From positions 1 to 62,523 of the forward strand of contig JAHEZJ010000018.1 in assembly GCA_023251135.1 (NCBI GenBank): 62,523 nt of DNA, read 5' to 3'. The notes under the pieces are model-generated. The model was not told the origin of the DNA. It ran no database searches and saw nothing but the letters and a program-made list of their open reading frames with translations. The translations under genes and the position numbers were made by a program. Positions 18,749 to 27,004 of the stretch are shown one piece after another. Numbering within the stretch: position 1 is the stretch's first letter; each line of letters begins with the position of its first letter. The DNA is from Flavobacterium sp. (GTDB taxonomy: Bacteria; Bacteroidota; Bacteroidia; Flavobacteriales; Flavobacteriaceae).

Positions 18749-20041
18749 TTATCTGTTGCTGCTAGACGCTGTAATTTTTCCTAATTGTAATCTGAAATCC
18801 GGTTTCTTAGCATTGAAGATGTCAATGAAAGTCTCTCTGTTGTTACTTTGAGAATACACATTGAAAAATACGCTATTTCCGTACCAGCTTTCTAAGTCCT
18901 CATTGTTTGAATTGTACTCTGTAAAGATGTTTCCGTTACAAAGGTTAAAGTACATTTCTTCAAATCTGATTTTCTTAAGATTAGCATCATTAATTTCAGT
19001 TTTACTGTCTAATAAAACAGCAGGATTAAATCCGGAGATTACACTACGCTTCATTTCAAGAGAAGCATTTTCAGCCACATAAACAGCCTCTTTTACTAAA
19101 CCAGACTGAATATCAGCTTTAATGTTTTCACTGTCATTAAGCATTGTAATATTAGTTGCAACAACTAAAGTTTGTTTTTTAGTAAAATCGGTTTCACTTT
19201 TCTTTTCGAATGATTTTACTTCCATACAACGAGATCCGTCTTTATTACTTGATAAATAAGAAGATCTAACGGCTAATGAATTGTATAAACGACATTGAAC
19301 TCCCTGAGTAAATTTGTAGTCGTCGTTGATTGATTTATAAGAAACAAACTTAGTAGCGTTTACATCACCTCCAAAAAAGGCAAATGAGTCACCACCAGAG
19401 TAGCTTACCATAATGTTTTCAAGTATTGTTTTAGATCCAACACCAGCAACAGTTAAACCGTTGAAAGTATCTACTCCTTTTACTTTTTTACCTGCAAATT
19501 CGATTCTCACAAATCTTAAAACTCCTGAATTTGAAGCAGCGTTATCACCACCGTAAGTTGTTAAAGTAGGATCAAGATCTAAATTGTAAGAACTAACATT
19601 ACCAAATTTATTAATCGGAGCATCACCAAGGATTACAATTCCACCCCAGTCTCCAGCTTTTTTCTGGCTGCGGTTTGAAGTAAATACGATTGGGTCAGTT
19701 TCTAAACCATCGGCAACAAGCTGAGCACCTTTGGTAACTACTAGTGTTCCTTTTGTTTCAAAATCACCAATAATTAAAGTTCCTGGTTCAATTGTTAAAA
19801 CAGCATTGTTAGTAACATAAACGTTGCCTTGCAGTACATAAATATTCCTTTTCAGCAATTTAGTATTAACAGAGATGTTTCCTGCTAAAATTTGGTTTGC
19901 TTCTCCATACTCTACTTTGTTAGGCTTAAATTCGGTCCAGTTGTTCAACCAATTGTTGTAGCCCATAATTCCTTTCTCTTGCTGAGCACTCATACTGGTA
20001 ACTGTCAAAAGAACGCAAATCATTTGAGTAATTTTTTTCAT
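18749..20041 (-). CDS. Exported parallel beta-helix-like protein upstream of sprC
   Basis: This 430-residue protein has a signal peptide (MKKITQMICVLLTVTSMSAQ). Residues about 65-200 have the short-strand/turn pattern of a right-handed beta-helix (NVYVTNNAVLTIEPGTLI, KGTLVVTKGAQLVADG, DWGGIVILGDAPINK), a segment also found in many T9SS-secreted Bacteroidota surface proteins. The end (RLQLGKITASSSNR) has no recognisable type A or B sorting domain, so it may stay in the periplasm or be retained another way. It lies 101 nt before the 138-aa gene on the same strand. A motility or adhesin-assembly role is inferred from operon position only. Confidence 0.7.
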   Translation of the reverse strand: MKKITQMICVLLTVTSMSAQQEKGIMGYNNWLNNWTEFKPNKVEYGEANQILAGNISVNTKLLKRNIYVLQGNVYVTNNAVLTIEPGTLIIGDFETKGTLVVTKGAQLVADGLETDPIVFTSNRSQKKAGDWGGIVILGDAPINKFGNVSSYNLDLDPTLTTYGGDNAASNSGVLRFVRIEFAGKKVKGVDTFNGLTVAGVGSKTILENIMVSYSGGDSFAFFGGDVNATKFVSYKSINDDYKFTQGVQCRLYNSLAVRSSYLSSNKDGSRCMEVKSFEKKSETDFTKKQTLVVATNITMLNDSENIKADIQSGLVKEAVYVAENASLEMKRSVISGFNPAVLLDSKTEINDANLKKIRFEEMYFNLCNGNIFTEYNSNNEDLESWYGNSVFFNVYSQSNNRETFIDIFNAKKPDFRLQLGKITASSSNR

Positions 20042-20097
20042 GATAAGGGGGTATTAGGGTTAATAATAAATTTGGGTATGCGTAAATGAAAAAACTC

Positions 20098-20140
20098 ATC
20101 CCGAATTTCTGATGATCGTCAGAACCTTTCGGGAGAGTTG
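20098..20140 (-). terminator. Stem-loop between the 150-aa and 430-aa genes
   Basis: An interrupted inverted repeat has an outer stem CCCGAA (20100-20105)/TTCGGG (20128-20133) and an inner stem TTCTGA/TCAGAA. On the minus strand T6 follows after about 5 nt, and on the plus strand a T-rich stretch follows. It could terminate or attenuate the transcript of the 150-aa gene before the rest of the sprB operon. Confidence 0.45.
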
Positions 20141-20228
20141 TTTTTTATCTCTTTTTTTTAAATGTAGGCATAAATTGAATCCATCTACGCAAACACTTTC
20201 AAAAAAGTTTTAAAAAAAAATATTTTTA

Positions 20229-20681
20229 TTACATTTCGTTCAATTCGTTGAACTCGTGTAAAGATTTCAATGTGCTTTCGTAGAATAAAATCGCAGCGAT
20301 TAAGTTTCCTTTATCAGAATACGGCATCATTTTTCTTTGAAATTCTACTGTTGTATCTAGAAACGTAGCTGTACCTACAGCCTGATTGTCTAATACTTTT
20401 TTGTGTTCGTTATCGTCTGGAATACCTAAGTCTGCCATCGTAACTCCCGGTTTTGTAACCAATGCAATGTAAGGAAGTGTTTTTACTAAAACTTTGATAC
20501 GCTCAATGTATAATTCCAAAAGTTCCCCTTTTTGCATACCACTCAATTCTTTTTGATCATGGTATTTACGAATAAGAGCTGTTGTACTGATTATACTTCT
20601 CGGAGCATTTTTTGCCTGCGCCGAAACGGCACCAGTTGTCAATAAAAAAAGTGCACTAAATAAAATAATTTTCCCTTTCAT
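20229..20681 (-). CDS. Conserved exported protein, function unknown
   Basis: This 150-residue protein has a signal peptide (MKGKIILFSALFLLTTGAVSAQA). The mature part is mostly helical (TALIRKYHDQKELSGMQKGELLELYIERIKVL; FYESTLKSLHEFNELNEM), with no cysteine and no domain I can name. It is the first gene of the leftward cluster leading to sprB. A well-formed promoter sits 33-62 nt upstream, and a stem-loop separates it from the next gene. It may be the first gene of the gliding operon or a separately terminated transcript. Confidence 0.7.
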   Translation of the reverse strand: MKGKIILFSALFLLTTGAVSAQAKNAPRSIISTTALIRKYHDQKELSGMQKGELLELYIERIKVLVKTLPYIALVTKPGVTMADLGIPDDNEHKKVLDNQAVGTATFLDTTVEFQRKMMPYSDKGNLIAAILFYESTLKSLHEFNELNEM

Positions 20682-20713
20682 AGATTCTTATTATAATTGG
20701 TTCTTGATGAAAA

Positions 20714-20743
20714 CAAAAATATAGAATTTAACTTAAACTGCAA
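20714..20743 (-). promoter_or_regulatory. Bacteroidota-type promoter for the 150-aa gene and possibly the sprB operon
   Basis: On the minus strand TTG (20743-20741) is followed after 19 nt by TATTTTTG (20721-20714), matching TANNTTTG. The predicted start is about 25-30 nt before the ATG at 20681. Confidence 0.65.
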
Positions 20744-21083
20744 CTTTATTGATTTCTTTTTTCAAAAAAAAAGCTTAAAAAAAGCTTAAAAACCAGCGTT
20801 ATGTCGAGGAAATGTGCGTTTTAACGGTGTTTTTGTTAAAATTGACTCAACTGCAGCAGGTAGGATATTAGCTATTAAAACCGATTTTACACCCATATTA
20901 ATAATCAAAAAAAGCTACCGTTAATCGTTTCTCGCGAAAAACTATTAACAAAAAAGTCTTAATATCTCCACATATTCACCTGTTTATTAACAAAAGTTGG
21001 TTGACAAACCTCAAAAAATCGAGCCAAAATCTTCACGAACGACAGAAATGGAACTGGATGCATAAACTTTTGAGCTAAAATTT

Positions 21084-21111
21084 TTGACTGTATCATTTTC
21101 TCCTATCTTTG
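21084..21111 (+). promoter_or_regulatory. holB promoter giving a leaderless or near-leaderless transcript
   Basis: TTG (21084-21086), 17 nt, then TATCTTTG (21104-21111). The holB ATG begins only 4 nt later at 21116, so the transcription start should fall on or next to the start codon. Confidence 0.65.
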
Positions 21112-21115
21112 CTTC

Positions 21116-22264
21116 ATGCAATTTTCACAAATTTTAGGTCAAGACTACATCAAAAGTCACTTGATAAAAAGTGCAGCTTCCGGACGAATTCCGCACGCGC
21201 AATTATTCATTGGGCCGGAAGGAAGCGGTACATTATCAACGGCAATTGCTTATGCGCAATATATTTTGTGCAACAATACGGGAGACGAAAACTCGAATGG
21301 AAATGATTCGTGCAATTTGAAATTTCAAAACATCTCACATCCCGATCTGCATTTTATTTATCCAACAGTAACTACTGAAGACGTAAAAACAAAACCCAAA
21401 AGTTTAGATTTTATTCAGGACTGGCGTACTTTTATTCAGGAAACCCCTTATGGCGGATTATTTGACTGGTATAAAATGCTGGGGGTTCAAAACAAACAAG
21501 GCGAAATTCGTGTTGAAGATGCACAGGAAGTTTTAAAATCACTTTCGTTAAAATCATACGAAGGCGGTTACAAAATTATGATTATCTGGATGGCCGATAA
21601 AATGAATATCGCCGCCTCCAACAAACTTCTGAAATTACTGGAAGAACCTTCCGACAAAACCATTTTCATCCTAATTTCAGAAAATGAAGAAGATATTATT
21701 CAAACCATACGTTCTCGTTGTCAGGTCATTCACTTTAACGGACTTCCCGAAAAAGTAATTGCCGAAGCCTTAATTGCCAAAGAAAATATCGACGAGAAAT
21801 TAGCCTTCAAAATTGCGCATCAGGCACAAGGAAATTTCAGCAAAGCCTTACATCTCATAAAAGAAGACGATTCAGAATATCCTTTCGAACAATGGTTTGT
21901 CAAATGGGTTCGTGCGGCCTTTAGAGCAAAAGGAAATGCAGCTGCCATTCAGGATTTAATAACCTGGAGTGAAGAAATTGCAGCCCTTGGACGTGAAAGC
22001 CAGAAAAAATTCATCCAATTTTGTATCGAAATGTTTCGTCAGGCACTATTGCTCAACTATCAGGCTCCCACTCTTGTTTACATTGAGCCGAAAGTAGACA
22101 AATTTAAACTCGAAAATTTCGCGCCTTTTGTCAACGGAAATAACATTCACGAAATTTTCAAAGAACTTTCAGATGCCATGTATCACATTGAAAGAAACGG
22201 AAATGCAAAAATAATTCTAACCGATTTATCTATAAAACTGACTCGTTTAATTCACAAAAAATAG
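21116..22264 (+). CDS. holB: DNA polymerase III delta' subunit
   Basis: This 382-residue clamp-loader subunit belongs to the DnaX/delta' AAA+ family. The start MQFSQILGQDYIKSHLIKSA is typical of the family. The Walker A position reads GPEGSGTL instead of GxxGxGKT/S, so the catalytic lysine is missing, as expected for delta', which does not hydrolyse ATP. EGGYKIMIIWMADKMN and NKLLKLLEEPSDKTIFIL are the conserved Walker B/sensor 1 region, followed by TIRSRCQVIHF (the SRC motif). The start is fixed by the promoter 4 nt upstream; an overlapping ATG seven bases earlier, in another frame, is not used. The DoxX-like gene follows after 7 nt and is probably cotranscribed. Confidence 0.93.
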   Translation: MQFSQILGQDYIKSHLIKSAASGRIPHAQLFIGPEGSGTLSTAIAYAQYILCNNTGDENSNGNDSCNLKFQNISHPDLHFIYPTVTTEDVKTKPKSLDFIQDWRTFIQETPYGGLFDWYKMLGVQNKQGEIRVEDAQEVLKSLSLKSYEGGYKIMIIWMADKMNIAASNKLLKLLEEPSDKTIFILISENEEDIIQTIRSRCQVIHFNGLPEKVIAEALIAKENIDEKLAFKIAHQAQGNFSKALHLIKEDDSEYPFEQWFVKWVRAAFRAKGNAAAIQDLITWSEEIAALGRESQKKFIQFCIEMFRQALLLNYQAPTLVYIEPKVDKFKLENFAPFVNGNNIHEIFKELSDAMYHIERNGNAKIILTDLSIKLTRLIHKK

Positions 22265-22271
22265 TTTTCAA

Positions 22272-22655
22272 ATGAATAATGTTGCCTCCATTTTACTATT
22301 AGTATTTTTAGCCTTAACGTTCTTACAATCAGGATACGAAAAAATATTTTACTGGAAAGACAATGTCGAGTGGCTTAAAGGTCATTTTGCGAAAACAAGA
22401 CTAAAAAATCAGGTACCACTCGCCTTGCTCCATCTTTTAATTTTAGAATTAATTTCAGGAGTTTTATGCGTTGTAGGCGCCATACAATTACTCACCAACA
22501 GCGGTCGCGAATTTGGTTTTTACGGAGCCATATTCTCCTGCATCACTTTGTTAATGATGCTTTTCGGTCAACGATTAGCTAAAGATTACGACGGTGCAAG
22601 AACCATTGTTATTTATTTTATTCCAGCCGTAATGGCCGTTTACTGGTTGAATTAA
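22272..22655 (+). CDS. DoxX-like small membrane protein
   Basis: This 127-residue protein has about four membrane segments (ASILLLVFLALTFLQSGYEK; LALLHLLILELISGVLCVVGAI; EFGFYGAIFSCITLLMMLFG; IVIYFIPAVMAVYWL). The first segment followed by SGYEKIFYWKDNVEWL fits the DoxX/DoxD-like family. These proteins are thought to act in membrane redox or respiratory contexts, but the role in flavobacteria is not settled. It begins 7 nt after the holB stop, so it is in the same transcript. There is no obvious functional link to the clamp loader. Confidence 0.8.
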   Translation: MNNVASILLLVFLALTFLQSGYEKIFYWKDNVEWLKGHFAKTRLKNQVPLALLHLLILELISGVLCVVGAIQLLTNSGREFGFYGAIFSCITLLMMLFGQRLAKDYDGARTIVIYFIPAVMAVYWLN

Positions 22656-22736
22656 TCAGCCCAATTTTTAAAAAAGCAAGCCATTGATTTAAAGAATTTT
22701 ATTAGCTGTTTTTAATTTCTGAAATCTTGTTAATCT

Positions 22737-23270
22737 ATGGCAAAAAAATTATCAAAAAAAATGAATCCAAAACACCCATCAGAGTCCCTGACCATCTTAA
22801 CCGATTTAGTTTTACCAAGTGAAACAAATCCTTTAAACAACCTTTTTGGTGGCGAATTATTAGCCCGAATGGATCGCGCAGCAAGTATTGCAGCCCGCAG
22901 ACATTCCCGTCGAATTGTAGTGACAGCCTCTGTCAATCACGTTGCTTTCAACAGAGCGATTTCGTTAGGAAGCGTTGTAACTGTTGAAGCCAAAGTTTCA
23001 AGATCATTCAAAAGTTCAATGGAAGTTTTTATCGATGTCTGGGTAGAAGATCGTGAATCGGGAAGCAGAACAAAAGCCAATGAAGCTATTTATACATTTG
23101 TTGCCGTTGACGATACCGGAAGACCAGTTGAAGTTCCGCCAATTGTACCCGAAAGTGAACTGGAAATACAGCGTTATGATGCTGCTTTGCGTCGTAAACA
23201 ACTGAGTTTAGTACTTGCCGGCAAAATGCAACCTTCTGATGCTACCGAACTAAAGGCTTTATTTTTATAG
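22737..23270 (+). CDS. Acyl-CoA thioesterase (hotdog fold, YciA/BFIT type)
   Basis: This 177-residue cytoplasmic protein is a single hotdog domain. The family signature is clear: LPSETNPLNNLFGGELLARMDRAASIAA, in which the N..N.FGG.LL...D segment carries the active-site Asn and Asp, followed by VTASVNHVAFNRAISLGSVV and a final beta-strand region. It hydrolyses acyl-CoA thioesters to free acid and CoA; the chain-length preference cannot be read from sequence. It starts 81 nt after the DoxX-like gene, with no terminator between, and may share that transcript. A Lys-rich N-terminus (MAKKLSKKMNPK) precedes the domain; a start at the second Met (residue 9) is possible. Confidence 0.9.
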   Translation: MAKKLSKKMNPKHPSESLTILTDLVLPSETNPLNNLFGGELLARMDRAASIAARRHSRRIVVTASVNHVAFNRAISLGSVVTVEAKVSRSFKSSMEVFIDVWVEDRESGSRTKANEAIYTFVAVDDTGRPVEVPPIVPESELEIQRYDAALRRKQLSLVLAGKMQPSDATELKALFL

Positions 23271-23417
23271 TGAAATTTGTGACAATTTGGAACAATTTGA
23301 CATCATGCTACTTCAAAAAAAAGAAGTATTTTTACAAAATTACAAGCCTGATACAAATCTAAATCAGTACGTTATTAATTTCTGGTTTGTTTTTGAGAAT
23401 GAATTATAAAAATTTAC

Positions 23418-24449
23418 ATGAAAGAAAAAGAAAAAAAAGAGATGAGTTCAGAAAAAGATGCCAAATTAAAAGCGCTACAACTTACGCTTGACAAACTAGA
23501 TAAAACTTACGGAAAAGGAACCGTAATGAAAATGGGCGATAAAGCCATTGTAGAAGTTGAAACGATTTCTTCAGGTTCTCTTGGTGTCGATTTAGCGCTT
23601 GGAGTAAATGGTTACCCTAGAGGAAGAATAATTGAAATTTACGGTCCGGAATCATCTGGAAAGACCACTCTAACGTTACATGCAATTGCTGAAGCTCAAA
23701 AAGCTGGCGGAATCGCTGCTTTTATCGATGCTGAGCACGCTTTTGATAGAAATTATGCAGAAAAACTAGGCGTAGATATCGAAAACCTGATCATTTCACA
23801 ACCGGATAACGGAGAACAGGCTTTAGAAATTGCCGAAAACCTGATTCGCTCAGGAGCAATTGATATTGTTGTAATTGACTCGGTTGCTGCCTTAACACCA
23901 AAGAGTGAAATCGAAGGTGAAATGGGAGATTCTAAAATGGGACTTCACGCACGATTGATGTCACAGGCACTTAGAAAATTAACCGGTACCATCAGTAAAA
24001 CAAACTGTACTGTTTTCTTCATCAACCAGTTGAGAGAAAAAATTGGTGTTATGTTTGGAAACCCTGAAACCACAACCGGAGGTAACGCTTTAAAATTCTA
24101 CGCTTCTGTACGTTTAGACATCCGTCGTTCTTCTCAAATTAAAGACGGTGAGAATGTTATCGGAAACAGAACCAAAGTTAAAATCGTAAAAAACAAAGTA
24201 GCTCCGCCTTTTAAAACGGCCGAATTCGACATCATGTACGGAGAAGGAGTTTCGAAAACTGGTGAAATTCTTGATTTGGCGGTTGAATTTGAAATCGTTA
24301 AAAAAGCAGGATCATGGTTTAGCTATGGAGACACCAAATTAGGACAAGGTCGTGATGCCGTAAAAGCCCTAATTAAAGACAATCCGGAATTAGCGGACGA
24401 ATTAGAACTTAAAATTAAAGCACATATCAAAGAATTAGCAGGCGCTTAA
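23418..24449 (+). CDS. recA: RecA recombinase
   Basis: This 343-residue protein forms ATP-dependent filaments on single-stranded DNA for homologous recombination and SOS induction. The Walker A is GPESSGKTT (about residue 76). [21 protein letters not shown] is the Walker B/L1 region and [22 protein letters not shown] the L2 DNA-binding loop. Relatives usually begin at MSSEKxAKLKAL, so the true start may be the Met at 23442 (residue 9); the extra MKEKEKKE is purine-rich and could instead be the leader. No LexA-type operator is evident upstream. A strong intrinsic terminator follows at 24487-24523. Confidence 0.97.
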   Translation: MKEKEKKEMSSEKDAKLKALQLTLDKLDKTYGKGTVMKMGDKAIVEVETISSGSLGVDLALGVNGYPRGRIIEIYGPESSGKTTLTLHAIAEAQKAGGIAAFIDAEHAFDRNYAEKLGVDIENLIISQPDNGEQALEIAENLIRSGAIDIVVIDSVAALTPKSEIEGEMGDSKMGLHARLMSQALRKLTGTISKTNCTVFFINQLREKIGVMFGNPETTTGGNALKFYASVRLDIRRSSQIKDGENVIGNRTKVKIVKNKVAPPFKTAEFDIMYGEGVSKTGEILDLAVEFEIVKKAGSWFSYGDTKLGQGRDAVKALIKDNPELADELELKIKAHIKELAGA

Positions 24450-24486
24450 ACTTCAGAAAAGCACTTACAATCAATACTTTATATAC

Positions 24487-24523
24487 AACCCGTTAGTTTT
24501 TTAAAAAAACTGACGGGTTTTTT
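24487..24523 (+). terminator. recA intrinsic terminator
   Basis: AACCCGTTAGTTTTTT pairs with AAAAAAACTGACGGGTT (one internal mismatch), followed directly by TTTTTTATT. Confidence 0.9.
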
Positions 24524-24546
24524 ATTGAAAAAATTATCCTTTAGCG

Positions 24547-24579
24547 ACGCAACCTTTCTAAAATCAAGCCATCTTAGTA
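24547..24579 (+). promoter_or_regulatory. Promoter-like unit A after recA
   Basis: ACGCAACCTTT (24547-24557) with CATCTTAGTAA (24570-24580) downstream. The same pair of motifs recurs at 24726-24762, and each copy is followed by an intrinsic terminator. It does not match TTG/TANNTTTG and may serve an alternative (ECF) sigma factor. No ORF lies between this copy and the terminator at 24665. Confidence 0.35.
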
Positions 24580-24662
24580 ACAGACATAGATTTGATTAAT
24601 GCTTAGCCATAGGCATTATCTCAAAGGTTTTTCTACAAATTTGGTTGGTTTGTTCAATAAAA

Positions 24663-24699
24663 ATCCGTTAGTTTTTTGGTTCTAACGGGTTTTTATTCT
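24663..24699 (+). terminator. Second terminator downstream of recA
   Basis: CCGTTAG (24665-24671)/CTAACGG (24682-24688) followed by GTTTTTATTCTTTTTTTT. Its stem resembles that of the recA terminator, and it closes promoter-like unit A. Confidence 0.75.
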
Positions 24700-24725
24700 T
24701 TTTTTTAAACTTTTTACAACTTCCA

Positions 24726-24762
24726 ACGCAACCTTTTTCATTTTTTTCCCTCTATACTAGTA
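24726..24762 (+). promoter_or_regulatory. Promoter-like unit B before a 34-codon ORF
   Basis: ACGCAACCTTT (24726-24736) followed by CTCTATACTAGTA (24750-24762), about 60 nt before the ATG at 24821. It is paralogous to unit A. Confidence 0.4.
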
Positions 24763-24820
24763 TGACGTTCAATGGAGTATTCGTCAAACTCTTTAGTATC
24801 AACCATAAATATTTTTAACC

Positions 24821-24925
24821 ATGAAAGAGAGAATAGAAGTGTTGTACAACAAAAACCGTAGAAAAACCAAACTCAAGTTTAAGAAAGTATTGCGTTTTAT
24901 TTCAGAGAAAATAATTCATAGATAA
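24821..24925 (+). CDS. Possible 34-residue basic small protein
   Basis: An ATG opens a 34-codon frame starting MKERIEVLYNKNRRKTKLKF and ending IIHR. It has 12 Lys/Arg and no hydrophobic segment. The case for a gene is its setting: a promoter-like motif about 60 nt upstream, shared with unit A, and a strong terminator 42 nt downstream. No homologue is recognised. The alternative is a small regulatory RNA in which this frame is incidental. Confidence 0.4.
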   Translation: MKERIEVLYNKNRRKTKLKFKKVLRFISEKIIHR

Positions 24926-24966
24926 TCGTTTTTGAATACAAAATGGGTAAATTTTAATTCAAAAGA

Positions 24967-24999
24967 AAACCCGACAACTTCTGAAGCTGTCGGGTTTTT
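24967..24999. terminator. Bidirectional terminator between the small ORF and plsC
   Basis: AAACCCGACA (24967-24976)/TGTCGGGTTT (24988-24997), extended inward by ACTTC/GAAGC, with a T-run on the plus strand and pyrimidine-rich sequence on the minus strand. It separates convergent transcripts. Confidence 0.85.
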
Positions 25000-25022
25000 A
25001 TCTTTAAAATACTTTATAATCT

Positions 25023-25772
25023 TTATACTTCATTCTTTTTAAACGTCAGCAAACCTTTATAAATCAGCTGTCTTACCTGATCGCGAAGTTCTTTTCTATG
25101 ATCTGATGTTAGTCCTTTTGTAGCAACAAAGGGTAATACTTTTACACGCATTTTCCCAGGGCTTCCGCTTAAAAATGTATACGAAAATCTTTCTTTGTTA
25201 TCGGCAAAAACGATTGGAACAATCGGAATCTGGTGGTCTATCGCCAAACGAAAAGCCCCGTCTTTGAACTCATCGAGTAAAATAGATTCGTCATCAGGAA
25301 CTCCGCCTTCAGGAAAAATACAAATACTAAGTCCCTGATTAAGTCTGTTTTGTGCCCTTTTGAAAACTTCATTTTTACTTTTTGAAGAATTTCGATCCAC
25401 CAAAATACAAGTTCTTTTATAGAAAAATCCAAACAAAGGGATTTTTGAAAGCTCCTTTTTCCCAACAAAAACAAACGGATTTCGAACGACAGCCAGCATC
25501 AGCATAATATCGGTCATTGAAGTATGATTGGCGACAATCATATAACTTTTATTTTTAACCAGCTTCTCTTCGCGCTCGACTTTATAATAAAAACCCATCC
25601 CAAAAAGGATAAATTTAGCCCAAATGCGGGCCATTTTAAAGAAATAGGGGTAACCCCTTTCCGATGCAATAGAAATTAGCAAAAACGGCAACATAATCAA
25701 TATCGGAATGGCCATTAAAATGTAAAACCATACGCGCCATAAAACCCAAAAAACAACTTTTAATCCTTTCAT
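25023..25772 (-). CDS. plsC: 1-acyl-sn-glycerol-3-phosphate acyltransferase
   Basis: This 249-residue membrane-bound enzyme converts lysophosphatidate to phosphatidate in phospholipid synthesis. An N-terminal membrane segment (VVFWVLWRVWFYILMAIPILIMLPFLLIS) precedes the acyltransferase motifs: NHTSMTD (HX4D catalytic block I), GKKELSKIPLFG and a basic pocket (block II), FPEGG (block III) and IPIVPIVF (block IV). The length is normal for PlsC. Terminator sequence lies directly after the stop. It stands alone on the minus strand, divergent from trpS across about 205 nt. Confidence 0.92.
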   Translation of the reverse strand: MKGLKVVFWVLWRVWFYILMAIPILIMLPFLLISIASERGYPYFFKMARIWAKFILFGMGFYYKVEREEKLVKNKSYMIVANHTSMTDIMLMLAVVRNPFVFVGKKELSKIPLFGFFYKRTCILVDRNSSKSKNEVFKRAQNRLNQGLSICIFPEGGVPDDESILLDEFKDGAFRLAIDHQIPIVPIVFADNKERFSYTFLSGSPGKMRVKVLPFVATKGLTSDHRKELRDQVRQLIYKGLLTFKKNEV

Positions 25773-25977
25773 GGTTTCAAATGTAAGAAAACCGAAATGA
25801 ATTTAGATTTTTCGGTCATTAGATTTTTAAAATGTTAGGGTTTTCTCTGAAATAAAACTTAAAATCAATGAGATGTTGGATAAACTTTAGCGAGTTTGCG
25901 AAAAACTTTACGAACTTTGCGGTTAGAAAAAATAAACCTGCAATCTTTGCGATTGGAAGATTAAGAAAAAAACTAGA

Positions 25978-26952
25978 ATGGCAAAAATACTTACTGGTGT
26001 TCAGAGTACTGGAACGCCACACTTAGGCAATTTGTTGGGAGCAATTATTCCGGCAATCGAATTATCAAATGATCCGGCAAACGAATCTTTTTTGTTTATT
26101 GCTGATTTACACTCCATTACACAAATTAAAGAGGGCAAAACGCTAAGAGAAAACACATACAGCACCGCAGCGGCTTGGCTTGCTTGTGGTTTAAATCCTG
26201 ATAAAGTAACCTTCTACAGACAATCTGATGTGGTTCAAACTACAGAATTAACCTGGTACCTAAGTTGCTTTTTTCCATTTCAACGCTTGACTTTGGCACA
26301 TTCATTCAAAGACAAAGCAGATCGTTTAGACGACGTTAATGCCGGACTTTTTACTTATCCGATGTTAATGGCTGCCGATATTTTATTGTATGATGCCGAA
26401 TTTGTTCCGGTAGGAAAAGATCAATTGCAGCATTTAGAAATCACCCGTGATGTAGCTTCGCGTTTCAACCATCAAATGGGCGAAACCTTTGTGATTCCAG
26501 AGGCTAAAATTCAGGAAGACGGCAAATTGATTCCGGGAACAAACGGTGGAAAAATGAGTAAATCAGCCAATAATCTCATCAACATTTTCCTTGACGATAA
26601 AACAATTCGCAAACAGGTCATGAGTATTGAAACGGACAGTACACCACTCGAAGAGCCTAAAAACCCGGATACCTGCAATGCATTTGCTATCTATTCCTTG
26701 CTGGCAACCGAAACGCAAATTGCCGAAATGAGAGCCAATTATTTAGGTGGAAACTATGGTTATGGTCATGCCAAACAAGCTTTGTTTGAACTGATTATAG
26801 AAAAATTCAAAACCGAAAGAGAAAAATACACTTACTACATGAACAACCTTGAAGAAGTAGATGCTTTACTCAAAAAAGGGGCATCAAAAGCTTCCGTAAT
26901 TGCTGATGGTGTATTGGCAAAAGTAAGACAGGTCCTTGGATTTGGTCAGTAA
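25978..26952 (+). CDS. trpS: Tryptophanyl-tRNA synthetase
   Basis: This 324-residue class I synthetase charges tRNA-Trp. The HIGH-like motif is TGTPHLGNLLGA near the N-terminus, the KMSKS loop is GGKMSKSANN (about residue 193), and AADILLYDAEFVPVGKDQLQHLE is the conserved substrate-binding region. Length and motif order are standard. The upstream region has an AATCTTTG element at 25942-25949, one base off TANNTTTG. It also has several short near-repeats of the type CGAACTTTGCGGTTAG. No T-box or leader-peptide attenuator is visible. Confidence 0.95.
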   Translation: MAKILTGVQSTGTPHLGNLLGAIIPAIELSNDPANESFLFIADLHSITQIKEGKTLRENTYSTAAAWLACGLNPDKVTFYRQSDVVQTTELTWYLSCFFPFQRLTLAHSFKDKADRLDDVNAGLFTYPMLMAADILLYDAEFVPVGKDQLQHLEITRDVASRFNHQMGETFVIPEAKIQEDGKLIPGTNGGKMSKSANNLINIFLDDKTIRKQVMSIETDSTPLEEPKNPDTCNAFAIYSLLATETQIAEMRANYLGGNYGYGHAKQALFELIIEKFKTEREKYTYYMNNLEEVDALLKKGASKASVIADGVLAKVRQVLGFGQ

Positions 26953-26958
26953 TATTCC

Positions 26959-26990
26959 AAACTTGGCAGATTATTAAATCTGCCAAGTTT
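26959..26990 (+). terminator. trpS terminator-like palindrome
   Basis: A perfect 13-bp stem (AAACTTGGCAGAT/ATCTGCCAAGTTT) with loop TATTAA, 7 nt after the trpS stop. The T-run is short (TTT then TAAAAT), so it may instead be a REP-like palindrome. Confidence 0.65.
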
Positions 26991-27004
26991 TAAAATATAA
27001 AAAA

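Larger units (their letters stand above)
20682..21115. other. 434-base divergent intergenic region
   Basis: It separates the leftward sprB-type operon from rightward holB. It holds one promoter for each direction at its edges. The middle is AT-rich with a duplicated AAAAAAAGCTTAAAA run (about 20765-20792) and a TTATTAACA 9-mer. I see no further gene. Confidence 0.6.
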
